DNA of 64,000 bases, taken from contig NZ_JBHJHQ010000006.1 in NCBI RefSeq assembly GCF_042219825.1, forward strand, positions 124,001 through 188,000. The letters are read 5' to 3'. The position numbers and the translations under genes are program-made. Within the stretch, counting starts at the first letter, position 1; each line of letters opens with the position of its first letter. The notes under the pieces were generated by a model that worked only from the letters and a program-made list of their open reading frames with translations, had not been told where the DNA came from and made no database searches. This DNA is from JBHJHP01 sp042219825. Lineage in GTDB: Bacteria > Bacteroidota > Bacteroidia > Bacteroidales > UBA5342. This document shows, one piece after another, positions 1-8,043 of the stretch.

Positions 1-411
1 GGTAAAATCCACATTAAATTTAATAAAACGTTTCAAATAATCAATATTAGAAGATATTATAATGAATTATAGAGTGATTATGCTATAAGAATGTCCCAAA
101 AGATAGGTAACCCCCGCTACGTGGGATACCGCCCCCGTGGGGTTATAGGCATGTGAATAGGGCATCTGTAGGAGTGATGGGTTTTTAAAAAAGCAAGGAT
201 ATAAAAAATTGGCTGCAACATTTGATGTTTAAATTTTTTCTGGGAAATTTTTCTTGGAAAATTTTTGATGATATGAAAACGATATTTGGAAGCAATATCT
301 ATAGGGTAGAGGACATACTAAAAAAGGTAGCCCAAAATGACTACCTTATAATTTTTTGGTTCAAAATCAGGTTCAAAATGCTGTAACCTATTGATAATCA
401 AACCATATCAG
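1..411. other. Non-coding left edge of window
   Basis: No convincing reading frame is visible. An imperfect palindrome spans 108-145, with outer arms TAACCCC and GGGGTTA around GC-rich inner sequence. Three copies of an A/T-rich 13-14 base unit beginning AAATTTTT lie at 231-268. The stretch lies downstream of tRNA-Pro on the minus strand, so part of it may be the 3' trailer of that transcript. Nothing more can be supported. Confidence 0.4.
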
Positions 412-487
412 TCGGGATGACTGGATTCGAACCAGCGACCCCACGCCCCCCAGACGTGTACTCTAAACCGGACTGAGCTACATCCCG
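412..487 (-). tRNA. tRNA-Pro (anticodon GGG)
   Basis: On the minus strand the acceptor arms CGGGATG (481-487) and CATCCCG (413-419) pair fully, with discriminator A at 412. The anticodon stem CACGT/GCGTG encloses the seven-base loop CTGGGGG, giving anticodon GGG for proline codons. The T arm carries TTCGAAT. CCA is not encoded. A TATATTTG promoter element sits at 675-682, and a broken copy of the 5' half of the same tRNA lies between that promoter and this gene. Confidence 0.95.
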
Positions 488-520
488 TGATATTTGAAAT
501 ATTTATTAGTATCTCAGATT

Positions 521-635
521 GTGTACTCTAAATGCCGATTTTCACCAATTTATAAAATTGGGTTGAAAATCGAGGACTCACGAAAAATAATAAAACGGAG
601 TTTAAATTTTTCGGAGCCGGACTGAGCTACATTCC
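521..635 (-). pseudogene. Split 5'-half remnant of tRNA-Pro with inserted palindromic element
   Basis: Bases 521-532 match tRNA-Pro 456-467 and bases 617-633 match the acceptor/D-arm part of the same tRNA with one change (CATTCC for CATCCC). Between them, at the D-loop, 84 bases (533-616) have no counterpart in the intact gene. That insert holds two hairpins: arms CGATTTTCA (536-544) and TGAAAATCG (564-572), extended inward by CCAATTT/AAATTGG, and arms CGAAAAAT (581-588) and ATTTTTCG (606-613). The copy stops in the anticodon stem, so it cannot make a tRNA. Confidence 0.75.
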
Positions 636-674
636 ACTGCTATTAAAAAAGAACGTTTTTCTTTTTATGAGCCG

Positions 675-682
675 CAAATATA
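675..682 (-). promoter_or_regulatory. -7 promoter element for tRNA-Pro transcript
   Basis: Minus-strand TATATTTG followed by CGGC. The same TATATTTGC core precedes the tRNA-Glu gene of this window (25796-25803), which supports a real tRNA promoter. A transcript from here would run through the tRNA-Pro remnant before the intact tRNA. Confidence 0.6.
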
Positions 683-884
683 GCAAAATCATTTTTTTGT
701 TTACATTTTTTGGTTTTTTAATTTTTCACCTTACATGTATTTAGTCAGTTATGTGGATTTAACATTATCTCAAAATGTTAAAAATCAAATAATTAATGAT
801 TTTAACAGATTATAACATTTTGATTATTAGCAAGTTGTGCCTGTTAAACTTTGTTAATACATATTGCAATGCAAAGGCAAGATG

Positions 885-892
885 TATATTTG
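885..892 (+). promoter_or_regulatory. -7 promoter element TATATTTG, very close to a start codon
   Basis: TATATTTG matches the Bacteroidetes TAnnTTTG -7 consensus, with TTG at 863-865 as a possible -33 element 19 bases upstream. It ends five bases before the ATG at 898, so the transcript would have almost no leader. It also decides the start of the kinase gene, because an ATG at 796 would put the promoter inside the coding region. Confidence 0.55.
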
Positions 893-897
893 TGTCC

Positions 898-2418
898 ATG
901 AAGAGATTTTACATATGGATTTTAGCATCTGTGGTGGCGATCTGTTTTATCGGGTTGCTGTTTATTCAGTTTGTCTTTGTAACCCGTATGGTTCATGAGC
1001 GTAACGATCTTTTCAACCAGATAGTAAATAATTGCATTACCAGGGTAATACAGACATTGGAAACGGAGGAGATGCTGGCAGAAGATACTGTTAGCGAAGC
1101 TAATCCTGTCCTTGGAAACGGGCAGATTTCCATTAATATTCAATCAGAACGATTTAACTACGAGATTAAAAAGGAAAATGGTGAGCCTAAGGTGGTCGGG
1201 ACGTATGAAAAATCGGTACAAAATCTGTCAAATAAACCACAGTTAAATCTTAATTCAAATAAACCTGAAACATTTGCTTCAAGGCAGATGCAACTTAATG
1301 AGAAGATAAACGGCAGGGTGAAACAGAAGCGGGACAGGTTAACGCATATTCAAAAACTACTTGACATTGAGGACCGGCCTGTTATAGACCGTATAAATTT
1401 AAGTAAGTTAAAAAGCGAATTAAATAGTGAGTTTTATGATAATGGGATTTATTTACCGTTTTTTGTAACTGTAGTCAATAATGAAGGAGATACGGTGTAT
1501 ACAGATGATCCTTCATCTGTGAAAAATATTAATGCCGTCTATAAAAGACATTTGTTCCCCAATGACATTCACCCTAAAGCTCATTTTGTTTCTGTTTATT
1601 TTCCTACAAAAAAGAGCTATATATTCCAGTCTATGCGATTGGCTACACCTACGCTCATCTTTGCCACAATTCTTATTTTGTCTATCGCATTAATGATCTA
1701 TATTCTTTTTAAGCAGAAAAAACTGTCGGAAATAAAGAATGACTTTATAAATAATATGACCCACGAATTTAAAACACCTATTTCAACTATTTCTTTGGCG
1801 TCGCAGATGTTAAAAGATACAGGTGTTTCAAAGACTCCTCAAAGTCTTTCACATATATCAAGGGTCATACATGATGAAACCAAACGCTTAGGTTTTCAGG
1901 TGGAAAAGGTCTTGCAGATGGCAATATTTGACAAGGACAAAAGCCGTTTGAAGCTAAACGAATACGATATAAATGAGCTGATCCATTCAGTGGTAACTAA
2001 CTTCTCGTTGAAAGTTGAAAGTAAAGGTGGGCATATTGACGAAAAACTTGAAGCTGAGCAAAGTTATTTAGCAGTGGACGAACTACATTTTACCAATGTT
2101 ATTTTTAACTTACTCGATAATGCATTAAAGTATTGTCACAGAGAGCCTCAACTGGAAATTAAGACATGGAATGAAAAACAAAAGCTCTGCATAAGTGTTA
2201 AAGATAATGGTATAGGTATTAAGAAAGAAAATTTGAAACGCGTATTCGAGAAATTTTATCGTGTGCCGACCGGAAATGTTCATAATGTGAAGGGATTCGG
2301 ACTTGGACTGGCATACGTGAAAAAGATTATCGATGACCATAACGGAACAATTCGCGTTGAAAGTGAAGTAAACACAGGTACAACATTCATTATTTGTTTA
2401 CCCTTAAAAAACCCATAG
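898..2418 (+). CDS. Two-component sensor histidine kinase (RprX-like)
   Basis: Membrane sensor kinase of 506 aa that should phosphorylate the response regulator encoded three bases downstream. A transmembrane helix near residues 5-28 and a second near 245-268 bracket an extracytoplasmic sensor region of about 215 residues. The HisKA box reads NNMTHEFKTP with phospho-acceptor His289. The ATPase domain shows the N box NLLDNALKYC, the G1 box DNGIGI from residue 436 and the G2 box GFGLGLAYV from residue 466. I use the ATG at 898 because the protein then begins directly with the first membrane helix and follows a -7 element. The gene order resembles rprX-rprY of Bacteroides; the signal sensed is not visible. 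Confidence 0.92.
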   Translation: MKRFYIWILASVVAICFIGLLFIQFVFVTRMVHERNDLFNQIVNNCITRVIQTLETEEMLAEDTVSEANPVLGNGQISINIQSERFNYEIKKENGEPKVVGTYEKSVQNLSNKPQLNLNSNKPETFASRQMQLNEKINGRVKQKRDRLTHIQKLLDIEDRPVIDRINLSKLKSELNSEFYDNGIYLPFFVTVVNNEGDTVYTDDPSSVKNINAVYKRHLFPNDIHPKAHFVSVYFPTKKSYIFQSMRLATPTLIFATILILSIALMIYILFKQKKLSEIKNDFINNMTHEFKTPISTISLASQMLKDTGVSKTPQSLSHISRVIHDETKRLGFQVEKVLQMAIFDKDKSRLKLNEYDINELIHSVVTNFSLKVESKGGHIDEKLEAEQSYLAVDELHFTNVIFNLLDNALKYCHREPQLEIKTWNEKQKLCISVKDNGIGIKKENLKRVFEKFYRVPTGNVHNVKGFGLGLAYVKKIIDDHNGTIRVESEVNTGTTFIICLPLKNP

Positions 2419-2420
2419 TG

Positions 2421-3110
2421 ATGGAAGAAAAATTCAAAATTCTATTAGCCGAAGACGACGAAAATCTTGGCATGTTATTACGTGAGTATCTCATGGCAAA
2501 AGGTTTCGAGACTGTCTTAAAACCGGATGGTGAAGCCGCATATGATGCTTTTATGAAGCAAAAATATGATCTTTGCATCTTAGATGTGATGATGCCTAAA
2601 AAGGACGGGTTCTCCCTGGCACAGGATATACGAGTACTGAATTCCGAAATTCCGATTATCTTTTTAACAGCTAAATCGCTTAAGGAAGATATCCTGGAAG
2701 GTTTTAAAATAGGTGCAGATGATTATCTGACCAAGCCTTTCAGTATGGAGGAATTACTCTTCAGGATTGAAGCGATTCTTAGAAGAACTTCAGGAGTAAA
2801 ACAAAAGGAACAGCAAACTTATCAGCTCGGTAAGTTTTCATTCGATACACAAAAACAAACGCTGTCAGACGAAAACAGTACAGTTAAACTTACTACAAAA
2901 GAGTCTGAGCTGCTTAAGCTTTTGTGTTCACATGCGAATGATGTTCTGGAAAGGAATTATGCATTAAAGAAAATCTGGATTGATGATAATTACTTCAATG
3001 CCCGAAGCATGGATGTTTATATTACGAAACTAAGAAAGCATCTTAAAGATGAACCGGGTGTTGAAATCATCAATATTCACGGAAAAGGTTATAAGCTGAT
3101 TATTGGCTGA
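2421..3110 (+). CDS. OmpR-family response regulator (RprY-like)
   Basis: DNA-binding response regulator of 229 aa, partner of the kinase just upstream (stop and start two bases apart, so co-transcribed). The receiver domain fills about residues 1-120: acidic pocket LAEDDE, phospho-acceptor Asp55 in ILDVMMPKK, and TKPF with the conserved Lys. A winged-helix effector domain follows at about 130-229 and ends with NIHGKGYKL, the typical wing of OmpR/PhoB proteins. A hairpin with long loop and a T run (3132-3226) follows and is the likely transcription end. Confidence 0.93.
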   Translation: MEEKFKILLAEDDENLGMLLREYLMAKGFETVLKPDGEAAYDAFMKQKYDLCILDVMMPKKDGFSLAQDIRVLNSEIPIIFLTAKSLKEDILEGFKIGADDYLTKPFSMEELLFRIEAILRRTSGVKQKEQQTYQLGKFSFDTQKQTLSDENSTVKLTTKESELLKLLCSHANDVLERNYALKKIWIDDNYFNARSMDVYITKLRKHLKDEPGVEIINIHGKGYKLIIG

Positions 3111-3131
3111 TAATTTTTTGAATAAGATCGG

Positions 3132-3226
3132 GACTGTTCATAAAGCATGCTTCGAATTGTTGAGAGCGCAACAAAATGCGAACTACAGAGCATATTCGTA
3201 AATGTCTTTTGGAGCAGTCTTTTTTA
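3132..3226 (+). terminator. Long-loop hairpin with T run after the two-component operon
   Basis: GACTGTTC at 3132-3139 faces GAGCAGTC at 3212-3219 (one or two mismatches), directly followed by a T run to 3224. The 70-odd bases between contain smaller palindromes such as AAGCATGCTT. It could be a terminator or a small structured repeat; elements of the same design occur at 58356 and 60845. Confidence 0.5.
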
Positions 3227-3335
3227 TGCATACCTTTTAACCTGTATCTTAGAGACCTAAAAAAATATTAGAAAAAGAGTCTGAAATTTGTGCCAATGTT
3301 TTAGTACGTATTTAATTTTTTTGATCTTTGCGGCC

Positions 3336-3998
3336 ATGTTGTTTGAAAAATTTTTTGACGGTATAATTATAGGGCTTTTAGCATCCGTTCCGTTGGGGCC
3401 GATTGGCGTTTTAATTATACAACGTACTATGAATAAAGGTCGGCATTCGGGATTAGCTTCAGGAATTGGGGCTGCTTTTTCTGACATGATCTACGCTATC
3501 ATTGCTGGTTTCAGTATTTCTTATATCATTGATTTTGTGAAAGAGCAACAAAGCTGGATTCAACTTTTTGGGAGCCTGGTGATGATTGTATTCGGGTATT
3601 TTACGTTCAGATCCAATCCTGCTGTTCAGCTTCGTAAGGCCCAAAAGCAATCTGGAACAGGAACCTATATTCAGGATATGATTACCACCTTCGGACTTAC
3701 AATTTCCAATCCTCTGTTGATATTTGTGTTTATTGGCGTTTTTGCCGGATTTAAAGTGATGCAGGGTGGAGGTATGGCAGAACGGTTAATTGTGATCCCG
3801 GGGATTTTTTCCGGTGCTATTTTATGGTGGTTTTCATTGTCTTTTATTGTAAGTCTGTTCCGAAAAAAAATCAACCTGCGTGGGCTGTGGCGCTTAAACA
3901 GGATAACAGGCCTGATTATTATTGCTCTTTCTGTAATTAGCCTGGTATACGCTATTCTTGAACTGACAGGTGTAATATTACCGGAAATTGTAGTTTGA
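3336..3998 (+). CDS. LysE-family amino-acid exporter
   Basis: Inner-membrane protein of 220 aa with about six hydrophobic segments. The N-terminal GLLASVPLGPIGVLIIQRTM is the conserved LysE/RhtB signature with its PxGP motif, and a second conserved stretch TISNPLLIFVFIGVF lies mid-protein, where RhtB proteins have a conserved NP. The family exports amino acids or related small molecules; the substrate cannot be told here. An in-frame ATG exists at 3288, but the protein from 3336 begins like other family members, and an AT-rich promoter-like stretch ending CTTTG lies just before it. Confidence 0.85.
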   Translation: MLFEKFFDGIIIGLLASVPLGPIGVLIIQRTMNKGRHSGLASGIGAAFSDMIYAIIAGFSISYIIDFVKEQQSWIQLFGSLVMIVFGYFTFRSNPAVQLRKAQKQSGTGTYIQDMITTFGLTISNPLLIFVFIGVFAGFKVMQGGGMAERLIVIPGIFSGAILWWFSLSFIVSLFRKKINLRGLWRLNRITGLIIIALSVISLVYAILELTGVILPEIVV

Positions 3999-4000
3999 TC

Positions 4001-4894
4001 CTATTTTCGGGGATGAAATTCCTCTATTGTGCTTTTCAGGGTTTCCTTGTTTAAATGGGTGTAAATTTCCGTGGTCAGAATGGAGGAATGTCCCAGCATT
4101 TCCTGTATAACCCTTAAATTTGCACCATTTTCCAAAAGATCAGTGGCAAAGGAATGTCGGAATGTATGAGGTGAAACCGTTTTATGTATGCCTGCCATTT
4201 CAGCCAGATTTTTTATAATGGTAAAAATCATCACTCGCGTAAGCTGCTTCCCGCGGCGATTAAGAAAAACAAAATCTTCATGACCTTTTTCAATATCCAG
4301 ATGAACACGGTCAGTCCGGAGATAGAGCATAATTTCGTTCAGTGCCCTTTTATTTATGGGGACCAATCTTTGTTTGTCTCCTTTTCCAATAACCCGGATA
4401 AACATCTCATCAAAATAGATTTCCGATATTTTTAAATTGATCAGCTCCGAAACCCGTAATCCGCAGCCATAAAGTGTTTCTAATATGGCTTTATTGCGTT
4501 GTCCTTCCGGCTTCGAAAGATCGATGGCTGCAATCATACTATCTATTTCGTCCAGGCTCAGTACATCCGGTAGTTTTCTACCTGTTCTAGGTCCCTCGAT
4601 TAACGCTGTAGGGTTATCATCTATTACCTTTTCAAGAACCAGAAACTTATAAAAGGATTTGATTCCGGAAATAATGCGTGCCTGTGTACGGGGAGATATT
4701 CCAAGGTCTGCGAGTGATTCAATGAAAAGACTCAGATCTTTGTATGAAAGTTTTGAGGGTAAAAGGTTGGCATCTTCACAAAACAGTGTCAGCTTCTGAA
4801 GGTCGGCCATATAGGCCATAACAGAATTCTCAGACAAGGACTTTTCAAGCCTGAGATACATTTTAAAGTTCCTTAAAATAAGCTCTTCTTTCAA
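4001..4894 (-). CDS. xerD: Site-specific tyrosine recombinase XerD
   Basis: Tyrosine recombinase of 297 aa. The N-terminal SAM-like core-binding domain covers about residues 1-90. The catalytic residues are all present: Arg147 (CGLRVSE), Lys171 (GKGDKQR), His243 and Arg246 (HTFRHSFA), His269 (LGHSS) and the nucleophile Tyr278 (EIYTH). Size and the absence of phage or transposon genes nearby fit the housekeeping chromosome-dimer recombinase acting at dif. The start is a TTG at 4894; the first ATG (4861) would remove 11 residues that family members usually have. It is divergent from aroQ, an arrangement I know from other Bacteroidota. Confidence 0.92.
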   Translation of the reverse strand: MKEELILRNFKMYLRLEKSLSENSVMAYMADLQKLTLFCEDANLLPSKLSYKDLSLFIESLADLGISPRTQARIISGIKSFYKFLVLEKVIDDNPTALIEGPRTGRKLPDVLSLDEIDSMIAAIDLSKPEGQRNKAILETLYGCGLRVSELINLKISEIYFDEMFIRVIGKGDKQRLVPINKRALNEIMLYLRTDRVHLDIEKGHEDFVFLNRRGKQLTRVMIFTIIKNLAEMAGIHKTVSPHTFRHSFATDLLENGANLRVIQEMLGHSSILTTEIYTHLNKETLKSTIEEFHPRK

Positions 4895-4981
4895 TACAAA
4901 TAAATTTGATCTAAAATAATGATATTTCTTAATTTATTCAATCTGTAATCTATTTGTTGTACAAATTCAGAATATTTGCAT

Positions 4982-4989
4982 TACTTTTG
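4982..4989 (+). promoter_or_regulatory. -7 promoter element of aroQ-pyk
   Basis: TACTTTTG fits TAnnTTTG; TTG at 4957-4959 is a possible -33 element. The ATG of aroQ is 35 bases downstream. The element lies in the gap between divergent xerD and aroQ. Confidence 0.5.
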
Positions 4990-5024
4990 CAGAGCAGATA
5001 AGCTAAATTTATAAAATATTATAA

Positions 5025-5447
5025 ATGAGGATATTAATAATAAACGGACCGAATTTAAACCTGTTGGGAGTCAGAGAAAAGAATATCTATGGCAACCAGA
5101 ATTTCGAAGTTTATTTTGAAGAAATAAAGCAAAAATTCAAAGAATTCGATCTGAGTTATTTCCAATCAAATTCTGAAGGGGAATTAATCGATAAATTGCA
5201 CGAGGTAGGGTTTACTTACGATGGGATCGTATTGAATGCCGGCGCTTATACGCATACTTCGGTTGCTATTGCAGATGCAATTTCAGCTATTAATTCACCT
5301 GTTATAGAAGTCCATATCAGTAACATTGCCAAACGGGAATCCTTCAGACATCATTCTTTTATAGCACCGGTCTGCTACGGTTCTATAAGTGGATTTGGTC
5401 TCGATTCCTACCGGCTGGCTCTTGAAAGTTTTAAAAGCAGAGACTAA
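5025..5447 (+). CDS. aroQ: Type II 3-dehydroquinate dehydratase
   Basis: Cytoplasmic shikimate-pathway enzyme that dehydrates 3-dehydroquinate to 3-dehydroshikimate. At 140 aa it has the normal length of the type II family, which forms dodecamers. Family motifs are present in order: NGPNLNLLG at the N terminus with the nearby catalytic loop containing Arg and Tyr (REKNIYG), QSNSEGELID, LNAGAYTHTS, EVHISN and FRHHSF. It is 27 bases upstream of pyk and probably in the same transcript. Confidence 0.96.
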   Translation: MRILIINGPNLNLLGVREKNIYGNQNFEVYFEEIKQKFKEFDLSYFQSNSEGELIDKLHEVGFTYDGIVLNAGAYTHTSVAIADAISAINSPVIEVHISNIAKRESFRHHSFIAPVCYGSISGFGLDSYRLALESFKSRD

Positions 5448-5474
5448 CAGTATCAGAAATTCCATTATTATATT

Positions 5475-6902
5475 ATGAAGCATACAAAAATTGTAGCGAC
5501 GATCTCAGATCTTCGTTGTGACGTAGAATTTGTACGTTCGTTGTACGAATCAGGAATGAATGTAGTAAGAATGAATACCGCTCATATGGATCATGAGGGT
5601 ATTAACAGAGTTATTACAAATGTGAGAGAGGTATCTGATGATATTGCTATCCTAATGGATACAAAAGGTCCCGAGATAAGGACAACAGTACTGGATAAGT
5701 CGCTCGAAATTTCTTTGGGACAAAAGTTAAAACTGAAAGGTGCGCCGGGCGTAAAAAGTTCACCGGAATGCATTTGTGTATCCTACGATAAAATTGTTGA
5801 AGATGTATCTGTCGGCAGTAATATTTTAATTGACGACGGTGAAATAGATTTAAAAGTTGTTGGTAAAGATGAGGAATATTTATATTGTGAAGCACTGAAT
5901 AATGGAGAATTAGGCAGCCGTAAAAGTGTTAATGTTCCGGGCGTAAGGATTAATCTTCCTTCTTTAACAGAAAAGGATATCAGTAATATCGGTTTTGCAA
6001 TAGAAAAGGATATTGATTTTATAGCACATTCATTTGTCCGATCAGCCCAGGATGTTCATGATATCCAGAAATTGCTTGATGCCAAAAACAGTAAGATCAA
6101 AATTATTGCCAAAATTGAAAACCAGGAAGGTGTTGAAAACATTCACGAAATTCTTGGTGTGGTGTATGGTGTAATGGTGGCTCGTGGTGATCTGGGAATT
6201 GAAATAGCACAGGAGAAAATACCTGGAATACAGCGTCATCTGATAAGAGAATGTGTTTTGGCAAAGAAACCGGTTATCGTTGCTACACAAATGTTGCATA
6301 GCATGATTAAATATCCGCGCCCAACCAGGGCTGAAGTTACGGATATTGCGAATGCAATTTATTACAGAACTGATGCCTTAATGTTAAGCGGGGAAACAGC
6401 ATATGGTCAGTTTCCAGTGGAGGCCGTAAAAACCATGGCGCGTATTGCAGAAGAGGCCGAGAAGACAAAAATGGCAGCAAATGATATTCGTATTCCTTTT
6501 TCTCACGATGATCATGATGTTACTGCATTCCTGAGTAAACAGGCTGTAAAAGCCGCATCCAGGGTAAATACAAAAGCTGTACTTACCGATAGCTCAACAG
6601 GCAGGACAGCACGTATACTGGCAGCATTCAGAGGTAGAAACCCGGTTTATGCACAATGTTACAATAAACGTACAATGCGTGAACTCGCCCTTTCGTATGG
6701 CGTATTTGCAAGCTACCTGCCGGCCGATGAAAACAGTAAGGAATATATCTGCTCCTTTGTAAAGGATCTTATTGGAAAGAAACTGATAACTGAAAAGGAT
6801 CTTGTTCTTTATCTTGGGGGAAGTGTTGGTATAGGTGGTGGAACATTTATTGAATTATTTGAAGCTGGTAAGCCCCTGCAGTCTCAAAAAAGCGATAAAT
6901 AA
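5475..6902 (+). CDS. pyk: Pyruvate kinase
   Basis: Glycolytic enzyme of 475 aa transferring phosphate from phosphoenolpyruvate to ADP. Visible landmarks are the N-terminal KIVATISD, the substrate/metal loop MDTKGPEIR, the catalytic Lys region KIIAKIENQEGV, the signature MVARGDLGIEIA, QMLHSM and the active-site helix LMLSGETAYGQFP. The C-terminal regulatory domain is present, without the extra PEP-utiliser domain of some Gram-positive enzymes. Translation probably depends on the aroQ transcript, since no promoter element is obvious in the 27-base gap. Confidence 0.96.
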   Translation: MKHTKIVATISDLRCDVEFVRSLYESGMNVVRMNTAHMDHEGINRVITNVREVSDDIAILMDTKGPEIRTTVLDKSLEISLGQKLKLKGAPGVKSSPECICVSYDKIVEDVSVGSNILIDDGEIDLKVVGKDEEYLYCEALNNGELGSRKSVNVPGVRINLPSLTEKDISNIGFAIEKDIDFIAHSFVRSAQDVHDIQKLLDAKNSKIKIIAKIENQEGVENIHEILGVVYGVMVARGDLGIEIAQEKIPGIQRHLIRECVLAKKPVIVATQMLHSMIKYPRPTRAEVTDIANAIYYRTDALMLSGETAYGQFPVEAVKTMARIAEEAEKTKMAANDIRIPFSHDDHDVTAFLSKQAVKAASRVNTKAVLTDSSTGRTARILAAFRGRNPVYAQCYNKRTMRELALSYGVFASYLPADENSKEYICSFVKDLIGKKLITEKDLVLYLGGSVGIGGGTFIELFEAGKPLQSQKSDK

Positions 6903-6966
6903 GAAAAATCAGAACAAAAGGCACTGTTTATTGTTTTTCAAAATGAAAAAGATGAATAATTAGCAG

Positions 6967-8040
6967 ATGCTGAATCTTAAAAGTTTACTGATAAAATTTT
7001 TGCCCGGGTTTATTCCGATTATATTGTTTGTAGTTGCAGACAGTATATGGGGAATAAAGACTGGGCTTTATGTTGCAGTAGCTTTTGGTGTGTTACAGTT
7101 TGTGTATGTTCTGGTAAGGCATCACAAAACAGACCTCTTTATCCTGGCCGATACTTTGTTGCTCATCATTCTTGGTATAATTTCTCTGATGCTTCATAAT
7201 GATGCATACTTTAAGTTAAAGCCCGCAATGATAGAAACGATATTCGCGGTTTTAATCGGAATATCTGTCTTTTCAAAACATAATATTATGATGCAGATGT
7301 CTCAAAGGTATCTGCGAGATGTGAAGTTGACGGAGGCACAGGTGAAAGAGTTTAAAGCTAATCTCAGAGTTACCTTCTATATTTTTCTTATTCATATTTT
7401 AATGGTTATTTACTCTGCCTATTTTATGAGTGAAGAAGCCTGGGCTTTTGTAAGCAGTATATTATTGTATCTTTTATTTGGTGGCTATTTACTGTTTCAG
7501 GTTATCAGGTATCGCATTATTAAAAACAGGATGAAGCTGGTGGAATGGTTGCCTATGGTTGATGCCAAAGGTGGCGTAAAGGGTAAGATCCCGAGATCAG
7601 AATGTCATGGAAAGGAGAAAATCATGCATCCGGTAGTACATCTTCACATCATCAAAAACCGTTCAGTTTTTTTACAAAAAAGACCTTATGATAAGCTTAT
7701 TCAACCAGGGAAATGGGATACAGCAGTTGGAGGACATTTAAATTACGGTGAGGATATTGAGCAGGGATTGAGAAGGGAAGCATCTGAAGAAATTGGACTT
7801 AAAGATTTTACACCCCGTTTTTTGGTCAAATACGTTTGGGAAACTGACATGGAAAAGGAGTTGGTCTATTGTTTTATTTGTAATGACCATGAAAATATTT
7901 CAATAAACAGGGAAGAGGTTGATGATGGTAAATTCTGGCCGATTAATCAAATCCGGGAGAATATGGGAAAAGATGTATTTACGCCTAATTTTGAAAAAGA
8001 ATTCGAATTCCTTGAATGTATTTATTTTGGTGCGGAATAA
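6967..8040 (+). CDS. Fusion of YciB-like membrane domain with a Nudix hydrolase domain
   Basis: Two-part protein of 357 aa. Residues about 1-200 hold five or six hydrophobic helices; the start (LIKFLPGFIPIILFVVAD, then WGIKTGLYVAVAFG) resembles the intracellular septation protein A/YciB family. Residues about 218-350 are a Nudix domain with a complete box from Gly256 (GHLNYGE, then REASEEIGL), fitting the GX5EX7REUXEEXGU consensus, so the hydrolase is probably active on a nucleoside-diphosphate-linked substrate at the cytoplasmic face. No frame break is seen between the parts. The gene is 64 bases downstream of pyk and ends three bases before the convergent operon at 8044. The YciB assignment rests on memory and is less sure than the Nudix call. 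Confidence 0.75.
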   Translation: MLNLKSLLIKFLPGFIPIILFVVADSIWGIKTGLYVAVAFGVLQFVYVLVRHHKTDLFILADTLLLIILGIISLMLHNDAYFKLKPAMIETIFAVLIGISVFSKHNIMMQMSQRYLRDVKLTEAQVKEFKANLRVTFYIFLIHILMVIYSAYFMSEEAWAFVSSILLYLLFGGYLLFQVIRYRIIKNRMKLVEWLPMVDAKGGVKGKIPRSECHGKEKIMHPVVHLHIIKNRSVFLQKRPYDKLIQPGKWDTAVGGHLNYGEDIEQGLRREASEEIGLKDFTPRFLVKYVWETDMEKELVYCFICNDHENISINREEVDDGKFWPINQIRENMGKDVFTPNFEKEFEFLECIYFGAE

Positions 8041-8043
8041 CGC

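Noticed and set aside
521..635. Intron-containing tRNA gene
   Set aside because: The copy ends in the anticodon stem and has no 3' half beyond 521, so splicing could not give a tRNA.
4001..4894. Phage or integrative-element integrase
   Set aside because: All motifs and the length fit housekeeping XerD, the neighbours are core genes, and no attachment-site duplication was seen.
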